Below, piece by piece: positions 1 to 10,481 of a DNA stretch of 64,000 nucleotides. A model generated the notes under the pieces. The model did not search any database and was not told where the DNA came from. It saw only the letters and a list, made by a program, of their open reading frames with translations. The stretch comes from Phytophthora sp. 'mugwort' (Eukaryota > Oomycota > Peronosporomycetes > Peronosporales > Peronosporaceae), in contig JAUCEF010000005.1 of assembly GCA_033558025.1 (NCBI GenBank), positions 62,001 to 126,000 on the forward strand, read 5' to 3'. A program made the position numbers and the translations under genes. Numbering within the stretch: the stretch's first letter is position 1; each line of letters opens with the position of its first letter.

Positions 1-207
1 ACACAAAAAGCGTTGCAGTTATGTGTTTTGCAGCTCTTTGGCGGATTTGATGCTGTGAAGTGCCTCTGTTCAGCAGAGGGCTAGGTGTCCTCGTTTAGCT
101 GCACGAGCAACAACGTTTTAGCAAATTTGTAGCTACTCAAATCGCTCGATTTTCACTGGTCTAAACGGATTCTTGCACTGCCGCCGGAACTACCTCCCCC
201 ACATCGT

Positions 208-1302
208 TTGCCCGTTTGGCGCGCATTGAGACGCCATTCGGGCAATCGTGAAGAGAGGACTAGTATAATACGGCGGTACCGTGCTGTACGCCAAATGACC
301 TTCTCTATCGATATTCGGTGTCATGCTATTGTCCTTGTCTATGTTTACAACGTGGACATGAGCACGGTGAGCATAGTCTTAGGGATGTCGTTGCGCAGCT
401 TAGAGCGCTGGTACCAACTCTTTAGGAAAACCGGAAATGTTTCAAGCCACCAGCAACGCAGGAACAATACCTCAAGATGGCCTGCAGACGAAGTGTACAT
501 TTGCCAAGGAGTATGTTAAAGTTAACTCGTGCTTTTACTTCGAGGAGCTGCGGCTCGAACTACGAGCTAAGTTTCCTAGCCTGCACGACCTGTCGGACTC
601 AACAAATTGCCGCGCGCTGCGGTTCGATCTGCGGGGTCACGCGCAAGGTTCTGACGAAACGAGCCAGCGAGAGTCTTCCACAAGAGCGCGAGAGTATGCC
701 CGACGCTTGCTACCATACTACAGCGGGCCTGACCAGTTAGTGTTTGTCAATGAGACTTCAAAGGATGCGAGATAAGTTGTAATTACGCGTTCATATTTCT
801 TTACAATACTAATGAATGCTTCAACTTAGATATATGCTCCACAAGTACGGGTGGTCTACTCGTAATACTTCTGCAACCGCAACTCTCCCTTTTGTTAGCA
901 GGGGAAGCCGCGTATCGGTGCTTGCTGCACTCGATATGACTGGGTTTTTTGCGTGGGGTAATGTGGAGGACACGCTCACGCGACAGTGTTTCCACGACAC
1001 CTTCAAGACAAAGATATTGCCTTTCCTGAACCCATGGTCACTACCGAGATCGATTGTGGTCGTGGATACTGCGAAGATCCATATGTATAAGGAGCCCCAG
1101 GATATGCTCAGCTCAACTGGTGCATTGCTCTTCTTTCTACCACCTTAGTCGCCAGACCTCAATCCATTTTGAGGTAGCCTTTTCGCTGTTGAAGCGGCGG
1201 ATCCAGCGCCACGGAGAAGCAGCTTTCCGTCAAGATCCTCTCGCCGTTCTCAAGGTCGCAATGTATTGGTGCACACGTAACACGCAAACAGGAATTAACT
1301 AG
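208..1302 (+). pseudogene. Tc1/IS630-like DDE transposase pseudogene
   Basis: This is a broken cut-and-paste transposase. An N-terminal helix-turn-helix region (208-519, with SVSIVLG-type and LRSLERWYQLF helices) is followed by frameshifted linker (437-775). The catalytic domain (816-1302) keeps an aspartate in VVVDTAKIHM. The diagnostic LPP-Y-SPDLNP-IE block near 1138-1175 is present, but a TAG replaces the tyrosine codon and a frameshift breaks the IE position. The frame must be changed at least twice to read it through, so it cannot make active enzyme. Family assignment rests on the HTH plus D...SPDLNP layout of the Tc1/mariner-IS630 superfamily. No inverted repeats were identified. Confidence 0.75.
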
Positions 1303-1471
1303 CTGGAGAGAATTTATATCACCACTGTGGGTGCGGTGTAAACAAGCTTTCGATTAAGATCACAAGTTAATAACTGCACTTCATGCTGCGTAGTTTCTAT
1401 TGTCTTGTTAGCGGTGATCAATATCCTCCATGTCGACCTCTGGGTCCGGAATGGCGTTATTGGATGGCGCT

Positions 1472-2213
1472 CTATATGGTGGCGAAGTGAATAGGATGGC
1501 AACATAGCGCCAGCCTCAAGTCCGCCACGTTCATTTTGAAAGGAATAGGCGTCCCCTCGAAGATGACTCTGATCATTTGATACTCAGCATGGCTGGCCGG
1601 GTTTGCATTCTCCTGCTCCGTCAGCATTGCTTCTTGTTGTTGATCAATCCACTGTACTTGCCGAAATGTCGTGTCTTCGGGCGTCTGAATCGAAGCTTCA
1701 TCCGGCAATCTGGCTTAGCGGACACTCATGTAGCGTTGGGTGGCTGGTCCAGCTGCAATTGCATGCTCATGCACAAATGCTGCTATTCGTGGGGCTTGCT
1801 CTTCAACGCGTGCTGTCGTAGAACGTCGCAGAGTAGTGGCACGCTGTGGACGAGGGACGTACACAAATACCTTCTGCCGGAAGTCCGCTTGGCCGTTCCT
1901 ACGCAGGTGTACTGTATGCCGCACTATCTCTAACTGGACTTGGAAGTTGCGTTCCCCTTCTTGAATGACCGAAAAATCCCGTTGAGGAGCATTGTTGCTT
2001 GGCGTCAGATACAGATCGAACTCAGGACGCCACACGTTTGGAAGTTGACGGGCAAACATCTCCTCGACAGTTCCCTCGCAAGCCACAGTATCCTGTAGTG
2101 ACTTGAATGAGGAAGTCGATGAAAACTATCTTGTCCCTGCAAGCAGGAAGCGGGTCTCTGGTCTTGATAGTCAGTCGCGGATTAAGTTGGTCGGGGAGCG
2201 GTAGGACGGGCAC
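1472..2213 (-). pseudogene. Broken protein gene of unknown function
   Basis: A minus-strand coding remnant begins around LPLPDQLNPRLTIKTRD (2213), changes frame near 2090 and continues in one frame to about 1472, with a single TAG at 1715. The two lower segments lie in the same frame, which argues for one former gene rather than chance reading frames. The composition is that of an ordinary soluble protein and no catalytic motif is visible. It looks like the small proteins that accompany repeats in oomycete genomes, but I cannot name a domain. Its 5' end abuts the copia LTR remnant at 2276, so the retroelement may have truncated it. Confidence 0.45.
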
Positions 2214-2275
2214 CTGCGTTGCGCTGCCGGCGACGAAACTGAAATGCTAGCACCAAACAACAAACAAAAGCATCC

Positions 2276-2380
2276 TCACCACAAAACTTACTCCAGTTGT
2301 CTTCTTCTCTTCGGTCACTTAGCACGTGGCTGCTGCTATTCACTCTGCGGACCAACTTGCACATCGCAACTGGTTACGCA
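2276..2380 (+). repeat. Truncated 5' LTR of the copia element
   Basis: It matches the last ~110 bp of the 3' LTR (7890-7999). The proposed end is TGGTTACGCA, matching CTAGATGCA in the 3' copy, so both end in CA as LTRs do. The first two thirds of the LTR are missing or unrecognisable. The primer-binding site should start at 2381, but I could not assign it to a tRNA. Confidence 0.65.
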
Positions 2381-2399
2381 ACTGGGTAGATAGTCGTGA

Positions 2400-3290
2400 A
2401 CCATAAGCGCCAAAAACAAGGCGAAGCCTCGTTTTGATATACGAGAGGACAAGGAGTCGAAGCATCCGCCATTCGACGGGAAGGATTTCGAGGTCTGGTT
2501 GGAGCGGATGGAATTGAAGTTGGAGAGGAAGGAGCTGTGGCAGTACTGTAAGAAGGAGGTGACGAGCCTGATGAGTCTGAAGAGGTTGAGGAGCACGCAA
2601 AGTGGAAGAAGAACACAAGTTGGACGAAGGAGATTCTTTGCGATGGAATGACGGACAAGGTCATGAAAACGGTGAAATACGAGCCTACACCATTTCGTGT
2701 AATGGAGCGATTGAAAAAGCGATTTGTCGGCAATACCTACTTCAAGTATGCAGAAGAGATGACTAATTTGCGTCGCCTGCGCCTGGACCCGAAGGGCAAC
2801 ATGTCGGATCATTTGGGTGGAATTCGTCGGCTTCTGGAGCGTATTAGAGTACTTGGTAAACCACTCGATGATTATGAAAAACCAGCCGTTCTGATCGGGT
2901 CGCTGCCACGTGAGTATGATAACGTGGTGGAAACATTCCTTGCTAGTTACACGCCGCAAGACCCCAATGGTCCTCCGAACTACGATCAACTGAGCATGCT
3001 TTGGAAGTGGCTATACGGTCGTCGGCAGGGACGCAGCTGAAGGTGGTAAAGTTGACGAGGAAGACAAGGCCTACATGTCAGGTGGAGGTCGTGGTCGTGG
3101 GCGAGGACGCGGGCGCAGGCGTGGTCGTGGTGGACCTGGAGGAAGAGGACCCAGTGGACGTGGTGGAGGTGCTGGTAGAGGCCATGGACGTGGACAAGGT
3201 CGTGGTGGACAGCAGCCAAGTCGAGGGAGTTGTTTCACTGCCACAGCAAGGCCATCAAGTTTGTGACTGCCCCTAATTAGGCAAGCGACC
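2400..3290 (+). pseudogene. copia gag (UBN2-like) with RGG-rich nucleocapsid, frameshifted
   Basis: The capsid-like part contains [17 protein letters not shown] in one frame and the segment from KVMKTVKYEPTPFRVMERL to LPREYDNVV (2648-3040) in another. A Gly/Arg-rich tract of GRGRG repeats (3075-3230) follows and would bind RNA. A CCHC zinc knuckle is split by a frameshift: the first cysteines lie in one frame (CF near 3233) and GHQVCDC in another (3250-3275). The order matches copia Gag. It is non-functional as it stands. Confidence 0.75.
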
Positions 3291-3439
3291 ACCGACGAAC
3301 AATCAAGGTGCTGAACAATCAGTGAAGCGTACCAAGACGGATGATGAGTTGCATGGTAGTGCTAAGGGCAGTGGTTCACGAGGCAACTATTCCAATGAAG
3401 AGCAAGATGGTGCTTATGTTGCTCGTGATCTTATTGTTG

Positions 3440-4790
3440 GGAACTTGGATCGCCTAGCTCGTGGGAGGTAGTATTGGATTGGGGCTGCACAAACCAGAAA
3501 GTCGACTTTATCTCGTTCACGCCACTGAGTGCTACCGTGAGAGTTGGTGGAGACAATTGGCTGAACGTGGCAAGAGTTGGAACTGTGCGAAAGGTGTTGA
3601 GCATGTCTGGTGGAGTGCTCACACTGCTGCTGCATGACACATGCTATGTACCTGAACTTCAGTGCAGCTTGTTCTCAGTGCGGAGACAAGTGAAGACCAC
3701 ATTGCCTCCAGACCAACGTGTTCGAGTTTACTTCGACGACGATGACTTTGCTATGGTGAAATTGCAGTGTGGATCGACAACAGCATGAATCGATGAAACG
3801 AACCTCTATCATCTTGAGTTGGAAAGCCTACCCGGCTCTGCAATGGTGGCGACTTGTCCTACGGAGCAAAGCTTGAGCTTGTGGCATACAAGACTGGGTC
3901 ACCCAGGACAGAATGTGTTCAATACTTATTTCGGCATGCAGACTGGCCGCTGACTAACGTGGACTTGCGGGTTGTTGACAAGTTTCACTGTGAATCGTGT
4001 GTGAAAGGGAAGATGACGCGGAAAAGTTTTCATTCAGTCAGCGCACCCGGCGAGTGGCTTGTAGGTGAATTTGCGCATGTGGATGAATGGGGGCCGTATC
4101 CGGTTGCATCCTACTCGGGCAATCGTTACTTTGCTCTCTTCCTGGATGAAGCAAGTCGGTTTGCGACACTATATCTGATGAAGGAGCGCTCCAACGTGCA
4201 TAACAAGTTTGAGCTCCTGTATGAACAAGTGAAGACGCAACTTAAAGTGAGAATGAAAAAGCTGCTATGTGATAATGGTAAGAAGTTGCTTGCACTTGGA
4301 GATCGCTGGAAGAAGAACTATGGAATATAGTGCTCACTAACGGTGAAGCACACACCTGAGCAAAACGGCGTAGCGGAGCGCATGATAAGAACCGTCACAG
4401 AACGAATGCGCTGTCTGCTAGTGTATTTTCGGCTACCAGAGGAGCTGTGGGCGGAAGCTGCCGTGACGGCAGCACTTGACGTGAATATCGTACCCAATGC
4501 TACGAAAGGCATGCAAATGCCTTACGCGGTATGGTATCGAGAGACCCCGCCTTATTCACGCCTGAGGACATTCGGATGCGCTGTCCTGGCTTACGTCGAC
4601 AAAGTCGAGCGGAAGAAGATGGAGTCAAAGGCTCGTGAAGCAATTTTGGTTGGCTACTCCCGAGGGCAGCGAGGCTATCGTTTGCTGGACAGTGAAACCA
4701 ACAACTCCTTCTACAGTCATATTGCCGTTGTCTACGAGAACAAGCCCGGACGTGTTTTCATCAGTCGAGACAAGATGTGTCGACAGTGTC
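3440..4790 (+). pseudogene. copia protease and integrase, degenerate
   Basis: The retropepsin segment (3474-3788) has LDWGCT where an active copia protease has D-S/T-G. The serine is replaced by tryptophan, which should abolish activity. The GAG-pre-integrase and integrase core follow (3854-4512) with LFLDEASRFATLYLM, LLCDNGKKL (second catalytic Asp) and TPEQNGVAERM (catalytic Glu block). A frame break lies near 4328-4343. The integrase C-terminus continues to about 4740 with LRTFGCAVLAYV. Confidence 0.85.
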
Positions 4791-5383
4791 AACCACTTAG
4801 TATTTGGGTGTTGGTACTGATGCTGTGGAGAGCATCCCGTCAATGTTGGAAGAAGCTCATTGTGACAAAGCTGGTGGGGACAAAGAGGGCTCTCAAACCG
4901 GTGGGGCCGAGAATCAACCGGACGAAGTCCGGGCAGGTGGGGCGGATGGACATGATGATTTCAATAGTGCCCGGACAGGTGGGGCCGAGGCTCATGCAGG
5001 ATCAGAAGGTGCAACGCAGGGCGAGGTGAGAAGAGTTGAAAAGCGAGGTCATTTTTGTGACGTCTCAGAAGATGCGAACCTTGTCAGAAGAAAAGACGAA
5101 AGCAGATGCATCAAAGTGCACCAAGCACAGTGGCAGTGCGCGCTGAAAACCACAATGAACATCTGCAAGTTGACCACCTGCGAGGTGAGCTCGAAGAAAA
5201 CGGCGAAACGCCTGCGCGCGGCGCAAAGAAGAAACGACGCAGTGGGCGGCACAAGGCACCGGCTGCAGACGCACAACCTCGTCAAAATTGTGATGAGAAG
5301 CGTGCATGAGTGGCAAGTGAGTTGCCAACCCGACAGCGGCCTTCTACTCCGACAGTACGTGGATAACGACAACGGATTCGGAG

Positions 5384-6758
5384 ATGCCAAGTTCTCGTGA
5401 TGCTTCCGCGAAGGAAGGCTTAGCGGCTTCCACGAAGCGAGGCTTGCGGGAATATGTGGCTCCGGAAGGTGCAAGCACAAAGGTCTATCCGGTGACACGG
5501 AGTGGACGTGTAACCAAACCGCCATTGTGGTTCGGCGACTACATCTACATCGCCTACTTGAACACTAATCCAGACAAGGACGCAGTGCGTTCCGGTTCGG
5601 TTGAGTGGGCCAAAGCTCGAGAGGAACTTTAACGTGCGATGGCAAAGAAAAAGCGCTGGACTGGTGGCAGGATTACCGCTGCCTAGCTGTGAGCATTATC
5701 ACAGAGCCGAACACACTCGATGAAGCTCTCAAGGGAGAGCTAGCTATGCAGTGGAAACGTGCTGCAGATGATGAACATCGTGCCTTGATGGAGAATGGCA
5801 CCTGGGTGCTCGTGCCCAGACAAAAGCGCACGAATGTGCTGAGTAACCGTTGGATATTCCGAGTGAAATACATGTTTAACGGCGAGATCGAGCGGTTTAA
5901 AGCTAGGCTCGTCATAAAGGGGTTCATGCAGACGCATGGTGTTACCTGAAGTGTATTCGCCAGTAGTGCGACTAGATACACTGCGGACCTTACTGACACC
6001 AGCTGCTGTGTGGGATTACGAGATACATCAGATGGATGTAACCACTGCTTCCTCAGCGGAGCCATTGACGTGGAGGTCTTTATGGAGCAGCCTGAGGGCT
6101 ATGTTGTGGAAGGAAAAGAGGACTGGTTGTGTCTACTGCGAAAAAGCCTGTATGGCTTAAAGCAGGCACCACGGGTGTGGTTCCGCTTGCTGAAGTCATA
6201 CTTGGATGAACAGGGCTTCGGTTTTCTGAGCAGTGAGCCGTGTGTTGCTGTGAAAGTCATCGTTGGCTGGTTGTTGTTCATTCCGACCTACGTGGATGAC
6301 CTAATCCTGTTCGCACCGAACATGGCGATCATTCAGATGTTGAAGGACACGCTCAGTGCTCGGTTTAAGATGAAGGACTTGATACAGCTACATTATATTC
6401 TTGGCTGGGAGATCACCCACAATCGCCAGGAGCGAACCGTGCTTGTAAGTCAGCGCAAATACGCGTTTACTGGTCTTGAACGATTTCAGATGAGCAAGTA
6501 CAATGGCTGTAAGACTCTGGTACTGCCGATTGAAGCTCAAGGGTAATGTGTCCTACTGATGCAGATGAGAAGGCTCTCATGAAGACGAAGCCATATCGAG
6601 CTGTGATTGGAGGTTTAATGTATCTCATGTTGAGGACGGCCGGACTTGGCTTATCTTGTTCGTGAATGCAGCCATTTCCTCGAGAATCCGGGCGTGCTTC
6701 ACTGGAGAGCAGAAAAGCGTGGTCTGCGCTATTTGAAGGAGACCTTGCGTTGGGGCTA
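5384..6758 (+). pseudogene. copia linker and reverse transcriptase (RVT_2), degenerate
   Basis: A linker typical of copia Pol (RSGRVTKPPLWFGDYIY, 5490-5560) precedes the RVT_2 domain. Recognisable segments are NGTWVLVPRQKRTNVLSNRW (around 5796), YSPVVRLDTLRTLL (5947-5995), LLRKSLYGLKQAPRVWFRLL (6130-6190) and the polymerase motif YVDDLILFAP (about 6289-6320). Frame changes lie near 5633, 5945, 6010 and 6546. The domain runs to LRYLKETLRWGLK (6725-6760), where the reading frame is interrupted by the 6760-7145 insertion. Confidence 0.85.
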
Positions 6759-6759
6759 A

Positions 6760-7145
6760 AAGTAGGAGAGGAAGAGCACGCGGGGCGAGTCGATGAAGAA
6801 GGCTTCTTGGCGAGGTTGCAAAACCAAAAGTGAGTGGGATTGATGTCGTTATTGTTCTCTACCTTCCTAGCTCATTTCTTCTGCTGTCTTTGCTACGGTG
6901 AGTTTCTAATCCCATCAGGTATCCCATATGTATAGTGGGAAGATGCAAAAGTTGTGGTCAAAGCGGGACTCGAACCCGCTAACCGCTGGCTCTCATAGAG
7001 ACACAGCTGAGCTATAGGAAGCATTTGGTCTAGTAATCATGAATACGCATCCATACCAAAACCCCATAACTCACGTAAACCCACACATGCACAACATATG
7101 CAAACCGGCACTTCCGCACACGTAACATCACCTGCCAACAGGGGC
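6760..7145 (-). mobile_element. Secondary insertion in copia, SINE-like
   Basis: The copia frame ends in WGLKVG at ~6760 and resumes with GLKLGG at ~7143. The short flanks GGGGCTAAAAGTAGG and GGGGCTTGAAGCTGG look like a diverged target-site duplication. The ~385 bp between them is not copia coding sequence. It carries a minus-strand tRNA-like module with A and B boxes (6955-7016). A tRNA-derived SINE or a composite containing one is the simplest reading. The module is about 130 bp inside the minus-strand 5' border, which is unusual for a simple SINE. Confidence 0.5.
6955..7016 (-). pseudogene. tRNA-like module with Pol III A and B boxes
   Basis: Read on the minus strand it begins TATAGCTCAGCTG (A-box form), later GCGGGTTCGAGTCCCGC (a perfect five-base-pair T arm with the B box), and ends TTTGACCA. 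The sequence between the boxes is too short for a normal anticodon arm. No 5' strand pairs with the acceptor-like 3' end. This is therefore a tRNA-derived promoter module or tRNA pseudogene rather than a functional tRNA. Confidence 0.6.
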
Positions 7146-7616
7146 TTGAAGCTGGGTGGCATCCAGTGGGTAAATGAGAGACTTGACAACCACCTAGAAT
7201 CCTTTGCTGATGCTGATTTTGCGAATCGCACTGACGATCGCAAGTCTGTGGCAGGATACCTAACCCTTCTGTGGGAGTACTATTTCATGGAGCAGCCAAA
7301 CGGAGAAGACTGTTACACTTCACACAACAGAGGCTGAGTATATGACACTGAGTTTGCTAGTGCCAGAAGTGGTTCATCTTCGCCAGATGCTAAAGGAACT
7401 GAAAGTGCAGCAGCACAACCCTTCCCAAGTGTACGTTGACAACGAGCGTGCAAAGAAGTTGGATAAGAATCCCCAGTTCCACAACCGGACAAAAGACATC
7501 GACGTACGCCATCATTTCGTGCGTGAACGTATCGAGCTGAAGCAGATTGATGTGGAACGGGTGGCTGGTGCGGACAATGTAGCTGATGCTGAAGCCGCTG
7601 GCAAGACCAGCTTTTG
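7146..7616 (+). pseudogene. copia RNase H domain, degenerate
   Basis: ESFADADFANRTDDRKSVAG (about 7198-7257) is the first RNase H strand of copia Pol. CYTSHNRG and a frame change follow near 7320, in the region of the family's T.EAEY motif (TEAEYMTL in the alternative frame, 7327-7350). The C-terminal segment contains VYVDNERAKKL, KDIDVRHHFVRERI and the RVAGADNVAD tail. It is disrupted at its 5' end by the insertion at 6760-7145. Confidence 0.8.
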
Positions 7617-7700
7617 AAAAGCACCGCGCAGCGATGGGTTTGTTGCCCCTGAGTGAGTTTGAGGAGAGAACGTGCAACCATGTCGATCCGTAGGCGGGCC

Positions 7701-7999
7701 TGTTGCGAAGTACTGATCCCCAGGGTGACGTTCTGGAAGAGCTAGATTGGTCTCTTCTTGGGTTTTGCTAGTAAGCGACGGGGCATGTGTGAGAAAGGTG
7801 AGAGAAGAAGAGACAGGTAATCAACGGGCACAAAAGCGCAGCAAGACGAGAAGCTTTCATTCAGAAATATACGCTCTGCTGCAGAGAGCAACCTTCTTCA
7901 CCACAAAACTTACTCCAGTTGCCTTCTTTTCTTCGGTCACTTAGCAGTGGCAGATGCTATTCACTCTGCGGGCGAACTTGCACATCGAAACTAGATGCA
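7701..7999 (+). repeat. 3' LTR of the copia element
   Basis: It starts with TG after a purine-rich GTAGGCGGGCC (a plausible polypurine tract) and ends GATGCA. Its last ~110 bp match 2276-2380. The start is inferred from the TG and the polypurine context, because the 5' LTR lacks that part. Confidence 0.6.
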
Positions 8000-8059
8000 A
8001 GCACCCCCATAACAACGGTGGATTGTCCTAATCTCAGCTCGAAAGGTGTCAACATTGGA

Positions 8060-10480
8060 AAGACTTCACATCTTCTTTCTTTAAGAGTACACCTGCGAAA
8101 CGCGCCAGCCGTTCAGGTAATTGCTTGTGTCTGCTAGTGTATATTTGTATAATAGAGCTAATTCAACCGTATTACCTGTTAGGATTCGCGACTCAACTTA
8201 TGTGGAAGCCATGAACAAGAAGACGCACAAGCGGTGCTTATCCGATATTCCACGCACTTTTCCAGACACCTGCGGAGCTGCGGGGGAAGATGAAAAGGCC
8301 ATTTACTGTCGTGCAATGGTCTGTACGCATGGTGGCAAGCCTCGATTTAGAGGTATGCATTTCTGCCGGCATTGTTGTGGATCTACCACGTTTACCAGCA
8401 AGTGTGTTTATTATGCAGGCACAAAGCAGCGAAAACTTCAAAGCTACCGAGCTATAGGCTGTCCTGCAGTTGTAATACCTCGTATTGTGCAGCAGTTCGG
8501 GCCTGACGACGATGAAACCGGTGTTTCTCGTGTTGTGGTAACCAAATCTGTGACGACGCACAATCACAACATCGGGGATTCTCTTTATCGTGCCTTGGCT
8601 GAGAATCGCAAAATTGTTGATCCGTCCCTATTGGGCATTGCTAAGCAACTCTACGAAGGAGGATCTACAGTGAAGCTCATCATGCGCTTCTTGAAGCATC
8701 GTACTGGTAAATTTAGTGTTTTGATGTAGCATGTATCTTATTTTAGTTAACCACTTCCTGGGATACTCCATAGCGCAGACAACCTTTCCAAAGGACATCC
8801 ACAATATGGTCCAGAAGTTTAAGCTGAAAGAGAAAGAGGGCACATTGGAAGCTCAAGTTGATCGCGTACTTCGTGAGTTGCTGCTGAAAGCGGGAATCTA
8901 GCTCGAGTTGTCACAAACTCGTATGGAGTCGCTGGCTGCATCACCTTGCAGACCCGCAAGATGCGGCAAATGTTTCACGTATTTCCAGAAGTCGTTACGG
9001 TGGACGCACGCTGGTATAAAAAAAAATATTTCTTCTACTGTTCGATAACTAACGATGCTTGCTTTTGTAGGAACTAGCGGGTCCAAATACACGCTTTTCA
9101 GCTTTATGGCTCACGATACCTTTCGTAAGGGTCAGTTCGTCTTCCACTCCCTTCTTGACCGGGAGACAGCAGTGAATTTCCACCATGTCGCCACCGCTAT
9201 TTAGAAAAACAATCCGAATTGGGAGAAAACCGCAGTAATGGTGGTACGTTGCGGTACACCGACTGTATTCATTTAATTGCTTATTCGCTTTTGTATGGCT
9301 AGGTTGATAAGGATTTTACCTAAATCGCAGTCATGCAAGAAGAATTTCCAGATATCCGCATCCTACTATGCCACTTCCATGTCTACAAGACTCTCCAGGA
9401 AAAGCTGCGTACGTGTCGATTCCCGCCTGATGCTCATGAAATGGACAAAGGTGTGTTTCGTATCTTGGCTCGTGCGCAAACAAACGAAGAGTACGAAAAG
9501 GGCTCGCCATTACATGATATCACTGCTGCCTGGTCAAGACACCGACCCGTTTCTCACGTACTTTGACGCAAACTGGGATAGTTGCCGCGATAAGTGGGTA
9601 AACTATGAGCGAGGTAACATCACACACCTCGGTAACAACACAAACAACCGATTAGAGTCGGCGTGGTGTAAGCTGAAGCCAGATATGGCGTCGTCGATGC
9701 CTCTTGATCAGTGTATCCAGACCATCATCGCAAGTCAAGGCGTAAAAGAAGAGGAATCCGACATGCGGATCAGCGTACGTAAGGTATAATTGCGTTTCGT
9801 TGTAACACAACTGACAATACACGGCTTCGTTTGATCACTCAGGACATACGCACCAAAATCCATCAGGATTACGACAAGGAGATGTCGGAACCGCTTGCGT
9901 GTGTGTCCGTTCATGCAACACAGCTGATCGAGCCTGAGTAGCAGTACGCAATATGGGTGAGTGGGGTGTGAATGCTCCGTACGTGGTTGAGAAGTTACTA
10001 TGCTGTGTTCCTGACGCATTTTTTACTGCGATACAGGGCTCAACAAGTTACAGGTATCAGAGTTTGATCTGTGGTACGTATGCTATCGGTGCCGGAGCGG
10101 ATGGTGTATAGAAGTACACAACAAACATCGCCACCCCGGAGTGTTCGTGCATGTTCTTTCGTACACGGCTTCTATCTTGTCGACATATTATGTTTCTACG
10201 AAAGAAGGTGATTAAAGATGTTGTTTTGCGGATAATACATTAACCTGACATGCCATTGATACTGTTATGTAGATGCTAAAGAGTAGCCTTATCCCTGTAT
10301 CAGATATCCATCCTCGTTAAAAACTACGTAGCCGTCTACTTGAAGACGCTGAAGTTGCCTCGTGTATTCCTTTTGAGTTGGGGCGGATTGGACAAGAAGC
10401 AAGAAACTCTACAGTGATCATGGATCCACAAGCAAAAAATACAGTGAATGTTCTGCAGCTGCGTCCCATCTCGTCGCTGT
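8060..10480 (+). pseudogene. Mutator-like (MULE) SWIM-type transposase, degenerate, with introns
   Basis: The order is FAR1/WRKY-like zinc region, MULE core, SWIM finger. The first part (8211-8700) has C and H residues in CTHGGKPRFRG, AIGCPAVV and TTHNHN. The core shows FPEVVTVDAR (first Asp, ~8985-9012), SKYTLFSFMAHDTF (9080-9120), VDKDFTEIAVMQEEF and LLCHFHV (9300-9380), and THLGNNTNNRLESAWCKLK (9620-9680). A SWIM finger (C-x-C, C-x-H: CSCMFFRTRLLSCRH) lies at ~10135-10185. Introns that restore phase are likely at 9014-9077 and 9243-9302, and less surely near 8107-8182, 9787-9841 and 9960-10037. In-frame stops at ~8899, ~9202 and ~9939 remain, so it looks dead. It is continuous with the ULP1-like segment downstream. 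Confidence 0.75.
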
Positions 10481-10481
10481 A

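Larger units (their letters stand above)
2276..7999 (+). mobile_element. Decayed Ty1/copia retrotransposon
   Basis: A copia-order element (gag, protease, integrase, reverse transcriptase, RNase H) lies between two related LTR ends. About 105 bp at 2276-2380 repeat at 7890-7999 with substitutions and small indels. They share ACCACAAAACTTACTCCAG and the following CTTCGGTCACTTAGCA block. All coding domains carry stops or frameshifts, so the element is dead. It has also received a secondary insertion (6760-7145) inside RNase H. AGCACC occurs both upstream of the 5' remnant (2249-2254) and directly after the 3' LTR (8000-8005). This might be a target duplication, but the 5' LTR is too truncated to be sure. 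Confidence 0.85.

Noticed and set aside
6955..7016. A functional tRNA gene on the minus strand
   Set aside because: A and B boxes and the T arm are good, but the anticodon arm is too short and the acceptor has no 5' partner.
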